Positions 7,079-11,033 of a stretch of DNA of 11,033 bases are shown here, one piece after another. Source of the stretch: an uncultured Eubacteriales bacterium (GTDB lineage Bacteria > Bacillota > Clostridia > UBA1381 > UMGS1253); NCBI GenBank assembly GCA_900550065.1, contig URQR01000054.1, positions 1 through 11,033 on the forward strand, read 5' to 3'. The notes under the pieces were generated by a model. It was not told the DNA's origin and searched no databases. It was given only the letters and a program-made list of their open reading frames with translations. The translations under genes were made by a program, and so were the position numbers. Every line of letters begins with the position of its first letter. Positions within the stretch are counted from its first letter, which is position 1.

Positions 7079-8290
7079 TTATTCTTCTTCCTGCATCACG
7101 CGGATTTTGCTGATGATTTGCGCTTTTAGCGATGCAAGCTTTTGGTCTAAGTCCTTTTCCTTCGCTGCCGGCGTGATAAAGCACAGCTCTGCGCTGTCGG
7201 CAAAAACGGTGTCTGTCCCAAACACCTTTACCACGTCGTCTTTGCTTACGCCCTGTGCGCGCACAAACAGCGAAACGACCGCTTCCTGATAACACGCCAT
7301 ATAATCCTCCGGCGCTTTATCCCAAATAAAGTTTTTGTTGTCCGCGCCTTTTACAATATCGATAACATCCGCTACGACTGCGCTCGCTGTCGGTAGCTTG
7401 CCCGCGCCGCGCCCGTAAAACATCACGTCGCCAATTGAGTCGCCGCGTACCATAATTGCGTTAAACACGTCCTCTACGCCGGAAAGCGGGTTGTCATCCG
7501 GAACAAGCATCGGCGATACGCGGCAGATTGCCTTGCCGTTTTCACTTTTTGTGTAGCCGATTAGCTTAATCACATAGCCGAGGCTTTCCGCCGCACGTAC
7601 ATCCGCGAGCGTAATTTTCGTGATGCCTTCTGTATGAATTTTGTCGGCGTCTACCGCTTTGCCAAACGCCAGCGAAGCTAAGATACAGATTTTACGGCAT
7701 GCATCGTGCCCTTCTACGTCAGCCTCCGGGTTTCGCTCTGCATAGCCCTTTTCCTGCGCCTGCGCAAGCGCGTCTTCAAAGCTTTCACCGTCTTTAATCA
7801 TCTTTGTTAAAATATAGTTTGTCGTGCCGTTGAGTATACCGAAAATTTCCGTGATTTCGTTGGCCGCCAGACAGCCGTGCAGCGGACGAATAATCGGGAT
7901 ACCGCCGCCTACGCTCGCTTCAAACAGGTAGTTGACGTTCTGCTCGCGCGCAATGCGCAGCAGCTCCGTCCCGTGCGTTGCGACAAGCTCTTTGTTGCTC
8001 GTTACCACGCTTTTGCCCGCCAGCAGCGCCGACTTTGTGAAGCGGTACGCCGGTTCCAGCCCGCCAATCGTCTCTACAACGACGCTGATGGTTGTATCGT
8101 TTAAAATATCGTCGAAGTTTTTCGTGAAAAGCTCTTTTTGCGGATGGTCCTCAAAGTCGCGTAAATCCAAAATACGCGCTACGGAGATTTCTTTCCCCGA
8201 CTTCCGCTTAATACTTTTTGCGTTTTTCTGCACAATCTCGTACACGCCGGAACCGACTGTGCCGTAGCCCAATATTGCAATTTTAATCAT
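7079..8290 (-). CDS. hom: Homoserine dehydrogenase
   Basis: Reduces aspartate semialdehyde to homoserine with NAD(P)H, the branch point to threonine and methionine. The Rossmann start is IAILGYGTVGSGVY (4-17). The catalytic domain shows TSNKELVA (97-104, Lys100), EASVGGGIPIIRPL (124-137), GILNGTTNYILTKM (151-164) and NPEADVEGHDACRK (187-200), with Asp196 and Lys200 at the positions of the catalytic Asp/Lys pair known from the yeast enzyme. FYGRGAGKLPTASAVV (291-306) is also typical. The tail from about residue 330 resembles the C-terminal ACT-type domain of Gram-positive Hom proteins; 403 residues is slightly shorter than the usual 425-435. The start ATG has AAAGGGTGA upstream (spacing about 9). 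It follows the ACT/HTH gene by 85 bases and precedes lysC by 48, all on the minus strand. I see no lysine riboswitch or T-box leader before the operon. Confidence 0.97.
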   Translation of the reverse strand: MIKIAILGYGTVGSGVYEIVQKNAKSIKRKSGKEISVARILDLRDFEDHPQKELFTKNFDDILNDTTISVVVETIGGLEPAYRFTKSALLAGKSVVTSNKELVATHGTELLRIAREQNVNYLFEASVGGGIPIIRPLHGCLAANEITEIFGILNGTTNYILTKMIKDGESFEDALAQAQEKGYAERNPEADVEGHDACRKICILASLAFGKAVDADKIHTEGITKITLADVRAAESLGYVIKLIGYTKSENGKAICRVSPMLVPDDNPLSGVEDVFNAIMVRGDSIGDVMFYGRGAGKLPTASAVVADVIDIVKGADNKNFIWDKAPEDYMACYQEAVVSLFVRAQGVSKDDVVKVFGTDTVFADSAELCFITPAAKEKDLDQKLASLKAQIISKIRVMQEEE

Positions 8291-8375
8291 AAAAAATCAC
8301 CCTTTCATGGAGGCGGCCAAAAACTTCCGCCGGCTCCGTATCCATTCAACTGAAATAATTGATCAATACACCTTG

Positions 8376-8819
8376 CTATTCGCCTGCAATAATCTCGATC
8401 CGTTTTACGCCCTCCACTGTTTTCAGCTTTTTTAGGAGCGCCTCCATCGTTTTGTTCATTCCTTCTGTCCGAAACGAGATTGTAATATTCGCCGACTGGT
8501 TCACCGGAATATTTTGATTAATCGTCAAAACGCTCGCCTGCGCCGCCGCAAAGGTTTTTAACACCTGCGACAGGACGCCCGGCTCGTCGAGCAGCTCAAA
8601 AAACATTGTGATAATTTTATCCTTTCCCATTTCTTCAAACGGGAACACACAGTCCTTATATTTATAGAACGCGGAACGGCTAATCTTGAGCTTTTCCGCC
8701 GCCTCGCTCGCCGTTTTGCACTTACCCGTTTTCAGCAGCCGTTTTGCCTCGACAACCTTTGGGAAAATGTCGGGCAGGACGGCGGTATCGACGAGCAGAT
8801 AGGATGGTTTTTGCGGCAT
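8376..8819 (-). CDS. ACT-domain protein with N-terminal helix-turn-helix-like part (PheB/UPF0735 family)
   Basis: A 147-residue protein of the family named PheB in Bacillus (UPF0735, COG4492), often found beside hom or pheA; its biochemical role is not established. Residues 1-28 include the family start YLLVDTAVLPDIFPKV (7-22). Residues 36-55 (TASEAAEKLKISRSAFYKYK) look like a helix-turn-helix. Residues 69-145 (IITMFFELLDEPGVLSQVL onward) form an ACT domain, which usually binds an amino acid. The N-terminal part suggests DNA binding, so an amino-acid-responsive regulator of this operon is possible, but that is inference. It is the first gene of the hom-lysC-rlmB operon, directly behind a strong promoter and a palindrome. 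The ATG start is preceded by GAGGTGAGG. A chorismate mutase or prephenate dehydratase activity is not indicated; no catalytic motif is visible. Confidence 0.9.
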   Translation of the reverse strand: MPQKPSYLLVDTAVLPDIFPKVVEAKRLLKTGKCKTASEAAEKLKISRSAFYKYKDCVFPFEEMGKDKIITMFFELLDEPGVLSQVLKTFAAAQASVLTINQNIPVNQSANITISFRTEGMNKTMEALLKKLKTVEGVKRIEIIAGE

Positions 8820-8842
8820 ATATCCTCACCTCGTGTCCTTCT

Positions 8843-8864
8843 GTGACGCACAATTGTGTGCCAC
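8843..8864. promoter_or_regulatory. Imperfect 22-base palindrome at the transcription start of the hom-lysC operon
   Basis: Two 11-base half sites, GTGACGCACAA and TTGTGTGCCAC, meet without a spacer; 9 of 11 positions match. The palindrome covers about +1 to +22 of the operon mRNA, between the -10 box and the ribosome binding site of the ACT/HTH gene. As DNA it looks like an operator; as RNA it can fold into an 8-9 pair hairpin with an AAUU loop (one A-C mismatch, one G-U pair), which could protect the 5' end. Both readings are inference. Confidence 0.55.
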
Positions 8865-8871
8865 AAAGAGA

Positions 8872-8900
8872 ATGATACCACCAAAACAGTGTGTTGTCAA
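8872..8900 (-). promoter_or_regulatory. Strong sigma-A promoter of the ACT/HTH-hom-lysC-rlmB operon
   Basis: On the minus strand a perfect -35 TTGACA (8900-8895), a 17-base spacer and TATCAT (8877-8872) preceded by TGG, an extended -10. Transcription should start near 8865, leaving a leader of only about 46 bases before the first gene, too short for an L-box or T-box. Confidence 0.88.
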
Positions 8901-9010
8901 GGGAAATAGTGTAAAAGAATTCATAAAATTGAAGCATATTTCCTGTCAAAATCGTTTATTTATATGCAGACATGTAACGCGCGGCGGCAAAAATTGCAGT
9001 AAAAAGCAGG

Positions 9011-9022
9011 AATTGCGCAATT
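9011..9022. other. Perfect 12-base palindrome upstream of the DivIVA-like gene
   Basis: AATTGCGCAATT is its own reverse complement and lies 64 bases before the TTG start, in the 267-base divergent spacer (8820-9086) that also holds the hom-lysC promoter. It could be a small operator, or chance in an AT-rich spacer. The rest of the spacer on the plus strand shows no clear -35/-10 pair. Confidence 0.3.
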
Positions 9023-9086
9023 GGATGTAGAATTTAACCCATTAGGTTTATTGTATGGATTGTTCACAAAAGGGGAGGCGCGTGTT

Positions 9087-9674
9087 TTGGAAACTGCAAA
9101 GAAGTTTAAGGGGTCAATGTTTGGTTACCGCAAAAGTGACGTCAATGGTTACATTATGAATGCAGCGCGCGAGTATGAGGAAAAAAAGAAGCGGCAGGAG
9201 GCGGAACACCGCGATCTTGCTGAAAAGTATGCGGCGGTTAAGGCCGAGAAGCAAACGCTTGCCGATAAGGTGGCGTCGCTTGAAAAGGAGCGCAACTATA
9301 TTGCTGATGCGCTGTTAGACGCAAAGCAGGAGGCGGAGAAGATTGTTGCCGACGCAAGGGTAGAGGCGGCTCAAATTCGCAGCGACCTTGAGATAGAGCT
9401 TGAAAAGCTTCGGGCCCAAATCCGCAGTGAACAGGAGCAGCTAAAAACGATTCGCACGGGCGCGAAAGAGACACTTGAGGCGTATATTGGACGGCTAAGC
9501 GACATAGATATGAAAATAGACGCTGATAGGCGCGATGGCAGCTGCCAAGGGCCGGAGGAGTACGGGAATATAGACGAAGATGACGACATTTATATCCCGA
9601 GCGGCGAGGAGGATGCCGAGTCTGATGACGAGGACGACGATTTTGCGTTTGAAATCGAAGATATAGAAGCATAA
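9087..9674 (+). CDS. DivIVA-like coiled-coil protein with acidic C-terminal tail
   Basis: A 195-residue cytoplasmic protein. The N-terminus (MFGYRKSDVNGYI, residues 11-23) matches the DivIVA-domain start, where an FxGYxxxDVxxYI-like segment leads into the membrane-curvature-sensing crossed coiled coil. Residues about 27-150 are charged, Ala/Glu/Lys-rich and heptad-like, a long coiled coil. The last 40 residues (156-195) hold 21 Asp or Glu, an extremely acidic tail that I cannot match to a known domain. DivIVA family proteins place division or wall-synthesis factors at poles and septa; that role is inferred here. The start is TTG at 9087 with AGGGGAGG (9071-9078) 8 bases upstream. An upstream in-frame TTG at 9021 would add 22 residues before the conserved region and has only a weak site. 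uppP begins 20 bases downstream. I found no convincing promoter upstream. Confidence 0.75.
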   Translation: METAKKFKGSMFGYRKSDVNGYIMNAAREYEEKKKRQEAEHRDLAEKYAAVKAEKQTLADKVASLEKERNYIADALLDAKQEAEKIVADARVEAAQIRSDLEIELEKLRAQIRSEQEQLKTIRTGAKETLEAYIGRLSDIDMKIDADRRDGSCQGPEEYGNIDEDDDIYIPSGEEDAESDDEDDDFAFEIEDIEA

Positions 9675-9694
9675 CTATAACCTGACGGAGGGGC

Positions 9695-10534
9695 ATGGCA
9701 ATTATGAATGTATTTGAGGCACTGATTATGGGGCTTGTACAGGGACTTACGGAGTTTTTACCCGTTTCAAGCTCGGGCCATCTTGTAATTTTCGGCCAGA
9801 TTTTAAACCTGCAAATCGACGATGGGAACGCGTTCTCCGTCTTGCTGCACGTTGCAACCTTTATATCGGTATGCTTTGTGTATTATAAGGATATTATTGA
9901 GCTGATAAAGGAGTTCTTTCTGATGATTGGCGATCTTTTCCGGGGGAGGCCAAACTTTAACCGGCCGTACCGGCGGATGCTGATTATGCTGATTATTGCA
10001 ACGATTCCGGCTGTTATTGTCGGCCTCTTGTTCAAGATGTTTGACCTTGACGCGATGCTGTCGAATTTGCTCGTGGTTGGATTTATGCTTTTAGTAACGG
10101 CAACACTTATGTATATAGTTGATAAGTGCAATAAAAACCGCTACGACGCGTCTAACGCGAAGTATGGAAGCAGTCTTATGGTCGGGCTTGCGCAGGCTTG
10201 CGCGCTGATGCCGGGTCTCTCACGCAGTGGCTCGACGATTACGGCGGCCCGTGCGCTCGGCTATAAAAAAGAATTTGCGATTAAATTCTCGTTTTTGATG
10301 TCGCTGCCGGCAATTTTGGGCGCAGCTGTGTTAGAGGGCGTAGGACTGATTAAGGACGGCGGCTTTGCCGTGGAGGCGCTGCCGCTTATCGTAGGATTTG
10401 TTGCTGCGGCGATATCGGGAATTCTTGCGATTAAATTCTTGATGAATCTGCTCAATAAAAATAAATTTTATATCTTTTCAATCTACTGTGGTATTGTAGG
10501 CCTAATCTGCATTATATTTAGCTTTGTAAAGTAG
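9695..10534 (+). CDS. uppP: Undecaprenyl-diphosphatase (UppP/BacA)
   Basis: Integral membrane phosphatase that turns undecaprenyl pyrophosphate into undecaprenyl phosphate, recycling the lipid carrier for peptidoglycan and other wall polymers; overexpression in the family gives bacitracin resistance. The 279 residues show both active-site signatures: GLVQGLTEFLPVSSSGHL (13-30, Glu20 and His29) and MPGLSRSGSTITAARALG (172-189, Arg177). Hydrophobic spans at about 48-64, 95-114, 122-142, 195-217, 226-250 and 258-277 fit the usual multi-span topology. The start is uncertain: ATG 9695 is 3 bases after GGAGG (9687-9691), while ATG 9704 (MNVFEALIMG, closer to the typical family N-terminus) is 12 bases after it. 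I keep 9695. It follows the DivIVA-like gene by 20 bases, so they likely share a transcript, and a terminator follows. Confidence 0.96.
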   Translation: MAIMNVFEALIMGLVQGLTEFLPVSSSGHLVIFGQILNLQIDDGNAFSVLLHVATFISVCFVYYKDIIELIKEFFLMIGDLFRGRPNFNRPYRRMLIMLIIATIPAVIVGLLFKMFDLDAMLSNLLVVGFMLLVTATLMYIVDKCNKNRYDASNAKYGSSLMVGLAQACALMPGLSRSGSTITAARALGYKKEFAIKFSFLMSLPAILGAAVLEGVGLIKDGGFAVEALPLIVGFVAAAISGILAIKFLMNLLNKNKFYIFSIYCGIVGLICIIFSFVK

Positions 10535-10556
10535 AGAGACGATGTTCAAAAAAGCG

Positions 10557-10597
10557 GAGGTTTTCCGGCAGATTGCGGAAAACCTCTTGATTTTTTT
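10557..10597 (+). terminator. Rho-independent terminator after uppP
   Basis: Perfect 11-base-pair stem GAGGTTTTCCG/CGGAAAACCTC (10557-10567 and 10576-10586) with an 8-base loop, followed by TTGA and seven Ts (10591-10597). The four bases between stem and U-run may make it somewhat leaky. It separates uppP from the YycI-like gene. Confidence 0.85.
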
Positions 10598-10615
10598 CGC
10601 CGGATGCGGCAAAAT
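10587..10615 (+). promoter_or_regulatory. Possible weak promoter for the YycI-like gene, overlapping the terminator
   Basis: TTGATT (10587-10592), a 17-base spacer and CAAAAT (10610-10615); each box matches consensus at 4 of 6 positions. The -35 box would be the tail of the terminator. Weak by sequence; proposed mainly because the next gene otherwise has no visible promoter behind a terminator. Confidence 0.25.
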
Positions 10616-10653
10616 AGAAAGAGAAAACAGACGTGAATGGAGGGGGTGGCGCT

Positions 10654-11033
10654 ATGAACTGGTCAAGGGCGAAAAATTGGCTGATTATCCTGTTTATTGG
10701 GGTAAATCTATTTTTAGTTTTTACAATCATACGGACAAACCTCCAGTCCTCCTCGATTGATAAAGAAACAGTCGCCAATGTGGTGAACATCATGAGAACA
10801 AACGGGATTACGGTGGCGGCGGAGACAATACCGAATCAATTACCGAATCTCGGTCCGATTGACGTTTCCAATAATTTAACCGATTACGATGCGCTTGTAT
10901 CGCGTGTGCTTGGAGACGACGCTGTAAAGGAGCCGGACAAGCCCGATTATACAAGTGGGAGCAGGCGACTGTGGTTCGAGGGGGATATGATTCTATACCA
11001 TGACAGCCATCCGCAGGAGCCGATTGATGGACT
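10654..11033 (+). CDS. YycI-like membrane-anchored regulatory protein, right end cut off by the window
   Basis: 126 complete codons are visible, with no stop before the edge. The start MNWSRAKNWLIILFIGVNLF followed by LVFTII resembles the YycI family (a short M-[DN]-W-x-[KR]-x-K cytoplasmic start, then a single membrane helix). The helix spans about residues 8-26; the rest is outside the cell. In Bacillus, YycI with YycH modulates the WalK sensor kinase that controls wall turnover. The ribosome binding site GGAGGGGG (10639-10646) lies 7 bases before the ATG. Here the gene stands after uppP and its terminator, away from any visible walRK genes, though such genes could follow outside the window. 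Only about half the expected 250-280 residues are present, so the family call rests on the N-terminus; another single-span YycH/YycI-like protein is possible. Confidence 0.7.
   Translation, partial: MNWSRAKNWLIILFIGVNLFLVFTIIRTNLQSSSIDKETVANVVNIMRTNGITVAAETIPNQLPNLGPIDVSNNLTDYDALVSRVLGDDAVKEPDKPDYTSGSRRLWFEGDMILYHDSHPQEPIDG

Noticed and set aside
8291..8375. Short inverted repeat GGCGG/CCGCC and TTGATC between the ACT/HTH gene and hom as a terminator or promoter.
   Set aside because: There is no U-run after the stem and no convincing -10 box at the right distance.
9021..9086. Upstream TTG start giving 22 more residues on the DivIVA-like protein.
   Set aside because: Its ribosome binding site is weak, the extension precedes the usual DivIVA start, and the strong AGGGGAGG lies within it, just before TTG 9087.
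10275..10439. A 15-base exact repeat (TTGCGATTAAATTCT) at 10275-10289 and 10425-10439 in uppP.
   Set aside because: Both copies encode the segment AIKF in frame beside membrane helices. It is short and best explained by similar amino-acid sequence in the internally repeated UppP fold.
1..11033. CRISPR arrays, insertion sequences, tRNA genes, toxin-antitoxin or phage-defence systems.
   Set aside because: No regularly spaced repeats, transposase-like proteins, clover-leaf sequences or small paired genes were seen; nearly all of the window is covered by recognisable housekeeping genes.

Overview
The window looks like chromosome of a Gram-positive anaerobe of the Clostridia type. The signs are strong AAAGGAGG-like ribosome binding sites, sigma-A promoters with 17-base spacers, TTG start codons, the short (two-subunit, archaeal-like) form of isopropylmalate isomerase, an ACT-domain protein of the PheB/UPF0735 family in front of hom, a DivIVA-like protein and a YycI-like protein. 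The genus cannot be named from sequence alone. There are nine complete or nearly complete protein genes plus one cut by the right edge, no RNA genes, no mobile element and no CRISPR array. No stretch without a gene exceeds 300 bases.

Layout. (1) 1-2410, plus strand: the end of a leucine operon, leuC (left end missing), leuD, leuB, very GC-rich, closed by a symmetric hairpin that can terminate from both sides. (2) 2442-4766, minus strand: a lone GH42-like intracellular glycosidase, convergent with leuB, with its own promoter and a leader of about 140 bases. (3) 5025-8819, minus strand: an aspartate-pathway operon reading ACT/HTH protein, hom, lysC, then rlmB. It starts at a near-consensus promoter with a palindrome at the transcription start and ends at a clear terminator. 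LysC carries an internal ribosome binding site and GTG at codon 246, so it probably also yields a separate beta subunit. (4) 9087-11033, plus strand: envelope and cell-division genes, a DivIVA-like coiled-coil protein with a very acidic tail, uppP (undecaprenyl pyrophosphate recycling), a terminator, and the start of a yycI-like gene.

How they work together. LeuCDB turn 2-isopropylmalate into the 2-oxo precursor of leucine. LysC and Hom make the first committed step and the branch-point step of the aspartate family (lysine, threonine, methionine). Both carry ACT-type regulatory regions, and the small first protein of the operon is an ACT protein too. The right-hand genes serve lipid carrier recycling, polar/septal organisation and probably envelope stress signalling.

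Most of the window is conserved housekeeping. I do not see a convincing undescribed multi-gene system. The parts most worth a second look are the orphan glycosidase, the LysC internal start, the palindrome at the hom-lysC promoter, and the DivIVA-like/uppP/yycI neighbourhood.
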